From assembly GCA_963761755.1 (NCBI GenBank), contig CAVXIC010000013.1:496001-560000 (forward strand): 64,000 nt of DNA, read 5' to 3'. Position 1 is the first letter of the stretch. Each line of letters starts with the position of its first letter. Below the pieces are notes generated by a model that was not told the DNA's origin, did no database searches, and worked only from the letters and a program-made list of their open reading frames with translations. The DNA is from CAJXVA01 sp963761755. Its GTDB lineage: Bacteria; Myxococcota_A; Polyangia; Nannocystales; Nannocystaceae. Made by a program: the position numbers and the translations under genes. Shown one piece after another: positions 8,766-16,404 of this stretch.

Positions 8766-10393
8766 CAGCTGGGAACCGACTGCGTGGTGCGGGTACTCGT
8801 GCTGGTGCTCGTCCCGGGTGCGTTCGGGTCTTGCTGCGCAGCGTAGATCTGCAGCTCGGCCGACTTGCCCTTGACCTGCACCGGCGCGCGCCGCTCGACG
8901 TTCACCTCGCCCTGGGTGTGCTGCATCGTGAACTCGGAGAGGATCACCTCGCCGGCCTTGGCAACGCTGCACAGACGCGCGGCGACGTTCACGGCATCGC
9001 CGATCACGGTGTACTGCAGCGTTCTCGACGAGCCGATGGCGCCGGCGATGACGGGGCCGGTGTTGATGCCGATCCCGATGTGAATCGGTTCCATCCCGGC
9101 GCTGTGCCGCACGCGGTTGAACTCCGCGAGCGCTCGCTGCATCTCCAGGCCGCAGCGAATGGCGCGGTCTGCAGCATCGGGGAGCGTCACCGGAGCGCCG
9201 AACAGGCCGATGATCTCATCGCCGACGTACTTGTCGAGCGTGCCGCCGTGCGCGAACAAGACGTCGACCATGACCTCGAAGTAGTCGTTGAGCGTCTTGA
9301 CCATCTCTTCGGGAGAGTGCCGCTCGCTCATCTCGGTGAATCCGCGGATGTCCGCGAAGAGCATGGTGACGTCGCGCCTCGTTCCGCCCTGATCGAGTTG
9401 GAGGGCTCCGCGGACGATCTGGTCGACGAGGTTGGGCGACAACAGCCGCTGGAACTGAGCCCGCTGCCCGGCCTCGTGCTCGATCTTCTTGGCCAGTCGG
9501 TTGTTCTCGATGGCGATCGCGGCCTGGGTGGCGATCCCCTGGAACAGGGTGAGGTCCTTCTCCTTGAACGCCCCGGTGGTGAGCGTGGAGTCCATGTGCA
9601 TCACGCCCACGAGCTGGTCTGCGTACAGCAGAGGCACGGCCATGGTGGAGCGAATGCCCTGCATGATGATGCTCTTGGATGCCTTGAAGCGCTCGTCGAG
9701 CATGGCGTCGGACGACAGCACGGCGCGCTTCTTGTTGCGGACCTCGTCGAGGATTGACGTGGAGAGCTGGATCTCCTCGCCTTCGCGCTTCTGCTTGACG
9801 TAGCGCGGCACGAGTTGGTCGGTGTCGGCGTCGACCAGGAGGATGACCGCGCGGTCGGCCTTGATCAGCAGGAACGTCTCGTTGACGATCTTCTGCAGGA
9901 GGTCGTCGAGGTTGGTGTCGACCGAGAGCTTCTGGCTGAGCTCGTGCGCAATCCTGAGCTTCTCGTAGTCCCCGCGAAGGGCCTCGATGTCGGTGACCTC
10001 TGCGGCGGGCAGGAAGCGCGTGTTCGCGTCGACCCGGCTGCGAACCTGACTCTGCAGCATGTCCGTGACCACGGTGAAGCTGCTCGCGGGTGCGGGCTTC
10101 TTCTCGTCGTCGTCCTCGAAGCGCAGCAGGGTGTTGCCCAGCGAGATTTCGTCCCCGCTGGTGAGCGGCGATTCCTCGATCCGCTGCCCGTTGACGTAGC
10201 TGCCGTTGAGCGAGCCGACGTCGCGCAGGATGTAGCCGCCCTGCGGACCACGGGTGATCCGGCAGTGCTCCTTGGACACGATGCGGTCGAGCACCTGCAC
10301 CGTGTTGTCGGGGTGCCGCCCCAACGTGTTGAAGGCGGTGAGCATGTACTCACTTGGGCCTTCTCCTTTGACCAGAATGAGCCTGGCTCCCAT
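8765..10393 (-). CDS. FHA-GAF class III adenylate/guanylate cyclase
   Basis: Residues 1-100 form an FHA phosphothreonine-binding domain (GRHPDNTVQV, SKEHCRI, SLNGSYVNGQ). About 150-310 are a GAF sensory domain, followed by a short helical linker, and about 335-515 are a class III nucleotide cyclase catalytic domain. FADIRGF and KYVGDEIIGLFG carry the two metal-binding Asp residues, and DAVNVAARL carries the Asn and Arg of the transition-state pair, so it should be active. It probably makes cAMP (cGMP is possible) in response to a GAF ligand, and the FHA domain links it to a Ser/Thr kinase. It is coupled to the downstream HyuB-like gene by a one-base overlap. The start ATG 10393 directly precedes the FHA fold. 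Confidence 0.93.
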   Translation of the reverse strand: MGARLILVKGEGPSEYMLTAFNTLGRHPDNTVQVLDRIVSKEHCRITRGPQGGYILRDVGSLNGSYVNGQRIEESPLTSGDEISLGNTLLRFEDDDEKKPAPASSFTVVTDMLQSQVRSRVDANTRFLPAAEVTDIEALRGDYEKLRIAHELSQKLSVDTNLDDLLQKIVNETFLLIKADRAVILLVDADTDQLVPRYVKQKREGEEIQLSTSILDEVRNKKRAVLSSDAMLDERFKASKSIIMQGIRSTMAVPLLYADQLVGVMHMDSTLTTGAFKEKDLTLFQGIATQAAIAIENNRLAKKIEHEAGQRAQFQRLLSPNLVDQIVRGALQLDQGGTRRDVTMLFADIRGFTEMSERHSPEEMVKTLNDYFEVMVDVLFAHGGTLDKYVGDEIIGLFGAPVTLPDAADRAIRCGLEMQRALAEFNRVRHSAGMEPIHIGIGINTGPVIAGAIGSSRTLQYTVIGDAVNVAARLCSVAKAGEVILSEFTMQHTQGEVNVERRAPVQVKGKSAELQIYAAQQDPNAPGTSTSTSTRTTQSVPS

Positions 10394-10445
10394 CGGATCC
10401 CGCAGCCTGCATCCTATCAGGACCGGCGCTCGAGCGGGAGCAGGC

Positions 10446-10847
10446 TCAGAACGAGACCGGATGCACCACTTCGTAGACGAATTCCTGCTTGGGCAGGATG
10501 TTCATCGGCCATTCGATCCAAATCGAGTAGATCGCGCCGAACTCGGCCTCGTGTTCCTCGTACTCGATCCAGGTCTCCAGCTCGGGGTCGGAGATACCCA
10601 CCCGCCGCAGGTCGTTCTCCATGCGGCGCCGCAGGGCTTCGGTGGCCGGTGCGTCTTGGACGTAGTAGCTGCGCCGGCCCGAAAAGGACGATCCGGTCTC
10701 CTCGAGAGTGCGATACGCCTCTTGCTTCTGGAGGAAGAGCGGTAGGTACTGGTAGGCGAGGTAGAGCGCCAGTCCGGCGATGAGCGCAAGGCCCACGCTG
10801 ACGGAGTTGATCCGCCGTGGCTTCTTGTACTTGACCGCCTGCGCCAT
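10446..10847 (-). CDS. Small single-pass membrane protein, unknown function
   Basis: This is a 133-residue protein with a basic N-terminus (KYKKPRR), one transmembrane helix at about residues 17-36 and a soluble remainder rich in aromatic and acidic residues, ending near WPMNILPKQEFVYEVV. The orientation is probably N-in, with the bulk of the protein outside the membrane. It sits 52 bases upstream of the FHA-GAF cyclase on the same strand and may be co-transcribed with it. No family recognised. Confidence 0.7.
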   Translation of the reverse strand: MAQAVKYKKPRRINSVSVGLALIAGLALYLAYQYLPLFLQKQEAYRTLEETGSSFSGRRSYYVQDAPATEALRRRMENDLRRVGISDPELETWIEYEEHEAEFGAIYSIWIEWPMNILPKQEFVYEVVHPVSF

Positions 10848-10961
10848 CGTTCAGGTCCCTCGAGGCCTCAGCCTACCAGGCTGCCACGGAAGGCACTACG
10901 GCCGGGCGCGGCTGCGAGCGTTGTGAGGTCCGACCAGGCCCCGTTATAGTGGGCGGACCCG

Positions 10962-13949
10962 GTGGATGAGTTGCCCGCATACGTCGCGCTGAAGCCGTGG
11001 GCAACGGGTCGACGGGTGCTGATCGTGGCACCACGCAGTCTCGAGGGCGCGCGGCGGCTCCGAGATGCGGGCGCGGCGTCTGTCCGGGTGGTGGCGGGTC
11101 CAGCCGAGGCCGCGGACGGAATCGTGTGCTCGCAGGGCTGGCCCGAGGCTCACGAGCGCTTCGATCTCATCCTCGCGGTCGAAAGCTACGCGGAGCGCGA
11201 CGCCGCCGAGCGCCGGCGGTGGCTGAAGCACGCGGCCTCGGCGTTGTCCGAAGACGGGTGGTTCGCGGCGCAGGCTCCTCACGATGGACGTTCGGAGGTC
11301 GACTTCTGGACGCTGGAGGAGGAGCTCGCGGGGCGGTTCCAGCACGTGTTCATGCTCGCCCGCCTGCCGTGGCAGGGCGTCAGTCTGGCGCCCGTGCTCG
11401 ACGATGACCGCATCAGCCCCGTGCTGGAGCTGGACGAGAGCCTGGTCGCGGAGCCCCCCGAAGCCTCGCACTACCTCGCCTTGGCGACGGCTCGGTCGCC
11501 CTCGGAGGCGACCCGAGCGTGGGTCGCAGAGCGGTGCTTGCTGGTGCCATCGGGGGTCTCCGGGTCGACCGCCTCCAAGCCAGAACTGGACGCGCTCCGG
11601 CAGGCGGCCGCGGAGGCAGGAGCGCGGGCCGAGTCCCACGCCCAGCGCGTGACCGAGCTCGAGCGGGCGCTGGAGCGAGAGCGGGCGCAGCGACGGGAGG
11701 ACGCGGCGAACCTTCAGGGGCGTCACGCGATGGAGCACCAGCGAGCGCTCGCCCGCGCTCGCGCGGAAGACGAGGCGAAGCATCGGCGCAAGGTGGAGGG
11801 GTTGGAGCTCGACCTCGCCTCGGCCCGAGAGCAGAGCCGTAAGGCTCAGACGGACCTGTCCATTCTCACCCGGTCCGTGCGGGACCTCGAGGCCGCGGTT
11901 GCGCGTGCCAACGAGCGCAGCACGCAACGCCAATCCGAACTCGACGCTCGGTATGAGGAGGTGTCGACCCTTCGCACCCAAGTGCAGTCGCTCGAAGCCG
12001 AGCGCGGCAGCCTCTCCAAGCAGATGGAGGTCGCCATCGCCGAGCGAGAAGGGACGCACAAGCTCTCTGCGCGCGTGGAGGCGGAGCTCGAGTTGACGCG
12101 CCGGCGGCTCGGAGAACACGAGACCAAGCTCTCGGACCGCGTCGGCGACGTCTCCAAGCTGACGACCGACCTGGAGGTGACCCGGGCCGAACTCGAGCAT
12201 CAGCGGGCGCTGCTCGCTGCGGCGCACTCGCGCGAGGAGGTGCTGTCCGCCGAGGCGGCGCAGACCGTCGAGCAAGGGCGGATGCTCGCCGAGGTTGCCG
12301 CGGACCGGGACCGGTTGCGGGAGGAGGTCGGGCGACGCGGGCAGCAGGTGCAGCGTCTCGAAGCGCGGCTGTGGGACAGCCGCGAAGAGCTCGAGAAAGC
12401 CCGTCTCGACAACGTGCGCGTCGCATCCGAGGCCGAGCGGCTGCGCGAGCGCTCGGAGCGGGCGCACCAGTCGGAGGCGAAACAGGCCAAGGAACTCGAG
12501 CGGCTGGGGGCAGAGCTTCACCAGCTCGAGCTGCAGCGAGCCGAACTCCGCGCGACCGTCCGGGCGCACGAGGAGGAGCTGACCCGGCTGCGGGCCGAGA
12601 CCGCCTCGCGCGCAGGCGACAGCGAGGAAGCTGCGGCGCTGCGCGTCGAGCTGAACGACAAGACGCGTGAGCTGGCCGAGGCGCGGACGCGTGTCGATGC
12701 CGTCGAGGCGCGGGAGCGAGAGGCGCAGGCGCTGGTGCGGCGCCGAGAGATGCAGCTCTCGGAGATCGGCGAGGATCTGGAGCGTCTGCGGCGGTCGTCC
12801 GAGGAGAACGCCGCGAGCGCATCGACGCTCGAGGGCGAGCTCGAGGTCAAGGCGCTGGAGGTGGAGCAGCTCGCGGCCGCGATCTCCGATCTGCAGGCGG
12901 AGCTGGAGGTGCGCCGCGGCGCGCTCGAGGCCTCGGGCGTTCGTGAGGAGAGTCTGCAGCAGGACCTCGAGCAGGCGCGGGGAACCGGCGAGGCCCTGCG
13001 TCGGCGCCTTCGTGAGCGCGAGCAGGAGCTCGAGGACATCACGAGCGCGAACGAGAACAGTGGCGTCGAGCTCTACAAGCTGCGGCGCGAGCTGGAGGCG
13101 TCCGCCGAGGCGAACGAACAGCTCGAGCAAGCGCTCGACGATGGCTGGCCACGCGAGGCAACGGAGGTCTCCACCGGCGGGCGCGACTGGCCGCCCGACG
13201 CGCTGGATGCGATGCGGCGGCTCAAAGCTCAGCTCGCCGCCCAGTCTCGTCGTCACACCGAGCAGTTGGCGACGCGCGGACGTCCGGACGCTCCCTCCGA
13301 TCCGAGACTGGAGCGGCTGCGGATCGAGGTGCGGGTTCGGGCCGAGGAGCAGGAGCAGATGCTTCGCGAACTCGACGGCGCGGAGCAGCGGATCTGGGAG
13401 ATGACCGACGCGGCGGACCGCAACGCCGCCCGACTTGCGGCCTCTTTGGCTCAGCTGGAGAAGAACCGGGAAGAGCTCGACGACACCCGGGACGAGCTCG
13501 AGGTCGCACGAAAGCTCCTGGCGGCCGCCGAAGCGAGGGCCCTCGAGCAGGAGCGGCTTCTCGCCTCCGAGCGGGCTCGGCTGGCCCGAATCGGGGGTGG
13601 CAGCGCCCCGTCGGGCGGAAGCGAAGGAGGCTTCGACGAGGTCGACGACCTCTTCGCCGACCTCGCCGAAGAGGGTGCCAAGGCGATGGTCGAGCTGGGA
13701 GGTGGGGACGCGGGTGCGCCGGTGCGTCACCTGCGGCCGGACAGCGCTCCGGTCCTGGGCGTTCCCGATCGCGTGGACGAGAGCAACAGCAGCCGACGCC
13801 TCTTCGACGAGGACGCACCTCGCGCACCTCGGATGGTCGTAGAGCCTCTGGACGATGGGGCCGACGAGGACCCCTGGGAGTCCGGGGTCGTCTCGGCGCC
13901 CGACGATGCTCCGGCCGGCATTCGACCCCTCGCGCCGAAAAAAGCGTGA
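10962..13949 (+). CDS. Long coiled-coil protein with degenerate methyltransferase-like head
   Basis: The first 190 or so residues look like a Rossmann/class I methyltransferase fold: a GRRVLIVAP beta strand, FDLILAVE where methyltransferases have motif IV, and a SEDGWFAAQAP strand. The Gly-rich SAM loop is absent, so binding of SAM is doubtful. From about 205 to 870 the sequence is almost pure heptad coiled coil, rich in Glu, Arg, Leu and Ala. The last 120 residues are acidic and Pro/Gly-containing. A globular pseudo-enzymatic head on a long coiled coil recalls myxobacterial polarity and motility scaffolds such as FrzS and AglZ (which have receiver-like heads), but that is analogy only. GTG 10962 is chosen as the start because it directly precedes the first fold element. 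Confidence 0.75.
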   Translation: MDELPAYVALKPWATGRRVLIVAPRSLEGARRLRDAGAASVRVVAGPAEAADGIVCSQGWPEAHERFDLILAVESYAERDAAERRRWLKHAASALSEDGWFAAQAPHDGRSEVDFWTLEEELAGRFQHVFMLARLPWQGVSLAPVLDDDRISPVLELDESLVAEPPEASHYLALATARSPSEATRAWVAERCLLVPSGVSGSTASKPELDALRQAAAEAGARAESHAQRVTELERALERERAQRREDAANLQGRHAMEHQRALARARAEDEAKHRRKVEGLELDLASAREQSRKAQTDLSILTRSVRDLEAAVARANERSTQRQSELDARYEEVSTLRTQVQSLEAERGSLSKQMEVAIAEREGTHKLSARVEAELELTRRRLGEHETKLSDRVGDVSKLTTDLEVTRAELEHQRALLAAAHSREEVLSAEAAQTVEQGRMLAEVAADRDRLREEVGRRGQQVQRLEARLWDSREELEKARLDNVRVASEAERLRERSERAHQSEAKQAKELERLGAELHQLELQRAELRATVRAHEEELTRLRAETASRAGDSEEAAALRVELNDKTRELAEARTRVDAVEAREREAQALVRRREMQLSEIGEDLERLRRSSEENAASASTLEGELEVKALEVEQLAAAISDLQAELEVRRGALEASGVREESLQQDLEQARGTGEALRRRLREREQELEDITSANENSGVELYKLRRELEASAEANEQLEQALDDGWPREATEVSTGGRDWPPDALDAMRRLKAQLAAQSRRHTEQLATRGRPDAPSDPRLERLRIEVRVRAEEQEQMLRELDGAEQRIWEMTDAADRNAARLAASLAQLEKNREELDDTRDELEVARKLLAAAEARALEQERLLASERARLARIGGGSAPSGGSEGGFDEVDDLFADLAEEGAKAMVELGGGDAGAPVRHLRPDSAPVLGVPDRVDESNSSRRLFDEDAPRAPRMVVEPLDDGADEDPWESGVVSAPDDAPAGIRPLAPKKA

Positions 13950-13965
13950 TGTCCATCAAAGGGGC

Positions 13966-13994
13966 TTGACGCTCCCGCATCGGTCCTCTACTTT
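13966..13994 (+). promoter_or_regulatory. Sigma-70-type promoter of tRNA-Leu
   Basis: TTGACG (13966-13971), a 17-base spacer and TACTTT (13989-13994) match a housekeeping promoter. They place transcription start near 14001, a few bases before the tRNA acceptor stem. Confidence 0.75.
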
Positions 13995-14006
13995 TCGCGT
14001 CCCATC

Positions 14007-14088
<82 letters not shown>

Positions 14089-14099
14089 CTCAATCGGTT

Positions 14100-14128
14100 G
14101 AAGCCCGAGTCCTCGTGACTCGGGCTTC
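14100..14128 (+). terminator. Hairpin downstream of tRNA-Leu
   Basis: An 11-bp perfect stem (14100-14110 with 14118-14128) and a 7-base loop lie 11 bases after the tRNA. They are followed only by a weak T-containing stretch (GGTCGTTG). It is probably the tRNA terminator and could also act on the converging gene at 14164. Confidence 0.55.
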
Positions 14129-14163
14129 GGTCGTTGTGGGCGTCCCGCTTCTTGGGGTGGCCC

Positions 14164-16050
14164 TCACAGACAGCTCGAGCGCCAGCTGCCGGTGCACGCG
14201 GTGCGCTGCGAGGCGTCGTAGCTTCCGATCGCCCCAGGCCCGTACGTGGCATCTGTGATGCTGCCGGTGACCAGCGCGGTGGCGTTGCTGACGTCGAAGA
14301 TCGTGATGGTCGCCGTCGGCCCGTCGATCCCGACGGAAACCCGATACAGGTCGAAGTTGTCCCACGCGCCCGCGTAGAACTCCGCGGGCGCGGCCAGGAT
14401 GGTGCCGTGGGGTGTGTCGTACGACGCGCCCAGATCTTCCCCGGTGATGTCGGACGGATCGTCGGCGTCGATGCGCTTGATCGTGATGCCCTGTTCCCAT
14501 GAACCCCACGGAGTCGCCTCCGTCGTCTGCTTCCACGAGACCAGATAGAAGTGCGAGGGATCCTGCCAGCCAAACACGAAGCCGATCGCGTCGTTGTCGG
14601 CGGTGTTGAATGCACCGAGGTCGAAGCTCACTTGGGCGTGGTCGATGACCTGGGGACAGACGTGCACGTTGGGTTGCCCATTGGGCCGCATGTTGCAGCG
14701 GACCTCGCCGCCTTCGAGGTAGAGCTCGGTCGGGGGCTGCGCTGCGGGGGACTCGAAGACGTCGCCATAGACCTCGGTGGTGCAGCCGGGTCCGTCGAGC
14801 TGCCACTGATGGTCGGTGACGTGCACCGTGACGTCGTCGCTCGCGGCATTGCCCTGCGTGTCCCCGACGACGACCTGGTAGGTGGTCATCTCGGTCGGAC
14901 TGGCGCTGACCGTCGCGGCGTCGTCCGGTGAGAGGGTCGCCCCGGGGCTCCACGCGTAGCTGTAGATGCCGTCACCACCGCTGGGGCTCGCGGTGAGCGC
15001 GACGGCACTGCCGCTGAGGACCTCGGCGCATTCACCCGCCTCGACGGTCAACGCGCTCCAGCACGCCGCGCCGACGTCGTCGCACCCGAAGTCGCAGGTG
15101 GCGATCGGCACGCCCCAGGTTCCGGTGGCGTTGCACTGCGCGAGATCGTCTCCGTCGCAGTAGGACGTGTCGGCGGGGCAGTCGAAGCACCCGTCGAACA
15201 CCAGCGCTTCGAGGTCGTCGCAGTCCGTGCCCGCGGTGACCGCCCCGTTGCTCGGCGTCGCATCTCCGAAGTCATCACCGTCGGCGTCCAGCATGCAGGC
15301 CTGCCCGTCGTCGTTGGGGGCAGCGCCTGGGAAGGCGTCGGGATCGGCGTCGTCGCAGTCGGTCGCGTTGCCCACATAGCCCGCCGGCGGCGCGCCGTCG
15401 TCGATGCAGGTTTGGGCGTCTCCGTACTGGTCGTCGTCCGCGTCCAGGCACCACGTCAGGCAGGCGTTCGCCGAGGGCACGTCGGCATCGGCATCATTGC
15501 AATCGCTCCCGCCGACGGCACCCTGGGGCGGCTCTGCGTCCCCATAGCCGTCGTCATCGGCGTCGCGCATGCACGCGTCGGGGTCGTCCAGCTCGGCTGC
15601 GCCCGGGAACGTGTCGGCGTCGCCATCGTCGCAGTCGCCGTCATCCTGGACGTGACCTGCAGGAGGGCTCTGGTCTTCGGGCAAATCTTCGCAGGCGGTG
15701 GCGTCACCGAACCCGTCGTCGTCGGCGTCGAGACACCACGTTTGCAAGGCGATCGGACCCGTACTGGTGCTGCCGTCGTCACCCGTGCTCGTGTCGTCGC
15801 CGGTGGTGGTGTCATCCTCGCCGACGGTCGAGCCCGAGCCCGAGCCGTCGTCAGCGGTGGACGTCTGTACACCTGTCGATGCGTCGCTGCCGTCCAACGA
15901 GCCGGTGGTCTGGCCCTGGCCGATGGGGATCGTGGCGCCGACGCAGTTGCTGCCGGCGAACCCGTCGTCCTCACATGAGGTGCCACAGCCCACGCCAACC
16001 ACAGACGTCACGCCAAGGCCGATGCTCCAACGCCAGAAAGTGTGCACCAC
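14164..16050 (-). CDS. Thrombospondin-like surface lipoprotein (type 3 repeats plus TSP-C-like domain)
   Basis: A signal ending VVGVGC (lipobox Cys22) and a Ser/Thr/Gly/Asp linker precede, at about residues 100-290, at least six Asp-rich repeats of the CLDADDDGFGDA type alternating with DCDDGDADTFPGA. These are thrombospondin type 3/MopE-like calcium-binding repeats. A Cys-containing spacer and a PKD/Ig-like domain (SYAWSPGATLSPDDA) follow. The last 210 or so residues resemble the thrombospondin C-terminal lectin-like domain: FVFGWQDPSHFYLVSWKQ is close to the animal FGYQ.S..FYVVMWKQ core, and the YRVSVG, ITIFD and YGPGAIGSY strands follow in order. It is probably an outer-surface, Ca2+-stabilised adhesion protein. 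The start is GTG 16050. Confidence 0.85.
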   Translation of the reverse strand: MVHTFWRWSIGLGVTSVVGVGCGTSCEDDGFAGSNCVGATIPIGQGQTTGSLDGSDASTGVQTSTADDGSGSGSTVGEDDTTTGDDTSTGDDGSTSTGPIALQTWCLDADDDGFGDATACEDLPEDQSPPAGHVQDDGDCDDGDADTFPGAAELDDPDACMRDADDDGYGDAEPPQGAVGGSDCNDADADVPSANACLTWCLDADDDQYGDAQTCIDDGAPPAGYVGNATDCDDADPDAFPGAAPNDDGQACMLDADGDDFGDATPSNGAVTAGTDCDDLEALVFDGCFDCPADTSYCDGDDLAQCNATGTWGVPIATCDFGCDDVGAACWSALTVEAGECAEVLSGSAVALTASPSGGDGIYSYAWSPGATLSPDDAATVSASPTEMTTYQVVVGDTQGNAASDDVTVHVTDHQWQLDGPGCTTEVYGDVFESPAAQPPTELYLEGGEVRCNMRPNGQPNVHVCPQVIDHAQVSFDLGAFNTADNDAIGFVFGWQDPSHFYLVSWKQTTEATPWGSWEQGITIKRIDADDPSDITGEDLGASYDTPHGTILAAPAEFYAGAWDNFDLYRVSVGIDGPTATITIFDVSNATALVTGSITDATYGPGAIGSYDASQRTACTGSWRSSCL

Positions 16051-16130
16051 AGCTTCTCACGGTATCACGCAGCCTCCGCATGTCCCGAAAAGGCAGCGGA
16101 GGCCGCCGCGCGCGCCAGGCCGCGAGCGGG

Positions 16131-16154
16131 CTGCTAGGCCGACTGCTAGGCCGA
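16131..16154. repeat. 12-bp tandem duplication covering a stop codon
   Basis: Two exact adjacent copies of CTGCTAGGCCGA (16131-16142 and 16143-16154) span the 3' end of the small minus-strand gene. The last codons and the TAG stop are therefore repeated in frame immediately after the first stop. Confidence 0.8.
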
Positions 16155-16358
16155 CTCGATGCGCTCGACCTTGATCGCCGGTCCGGACATTTGAATCCCA
16201 AAACCGCCGGATTCGACTTCGCCGTGCACGGTGACCTTTGCACCGGCCTTCAAATCACTCGCGCCCTGGAGGCGGTAGGTGTTTCCGTCGCTGGTGTGTA
16301 GCTCGAAGAAGCCGCCCTCGAGATCGTTGTGAACAATGGTGCCGCTGAAGCTGGCCAT
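16146..16358 (-). CDS. Small beta-rich protein (OB-fold-like), 70 residues
   Basis: ATG 16358 gives a 70-residue protein that begins MASFSGTIVHNDLEGGFFEL. It is a compact run of predicted beta strands with LKAGAKVTVHGEV near the end, similar in style to small OB-fold, DUF5818-like proteins. There is no signal peptide, so it should be cytoplasmic. A longer upstream frame overlaps the divergent lipoprotein gene and has no coding character. The gene is divergent from the cyclophilin lipoprotein, with a 46-base shared promoter region. Function unknown. Confidence 0.6.
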   Translation of the reverse strand: MASFSGTIVHNDLEGGFFELHTSDGNTYRLQGASDLKAGAKVTVHGEVESGGFGIQMSGPAIKVERIESA

Positions 16359-16404
16359 GCCCAAAACGTGCACCGTAGCGGTCGCCTGGTCTACCGTCCC
16401 GGGG

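Noticed and set aside
10944..13730. 928-residue open frame antisense to the coiled-coil gene
   Set aside because: It mirrors the high-GC codons of the plus-strand gene, shows Leu/Arg-rich sequence without any fold motif and would run through the GTG start of the real gene.
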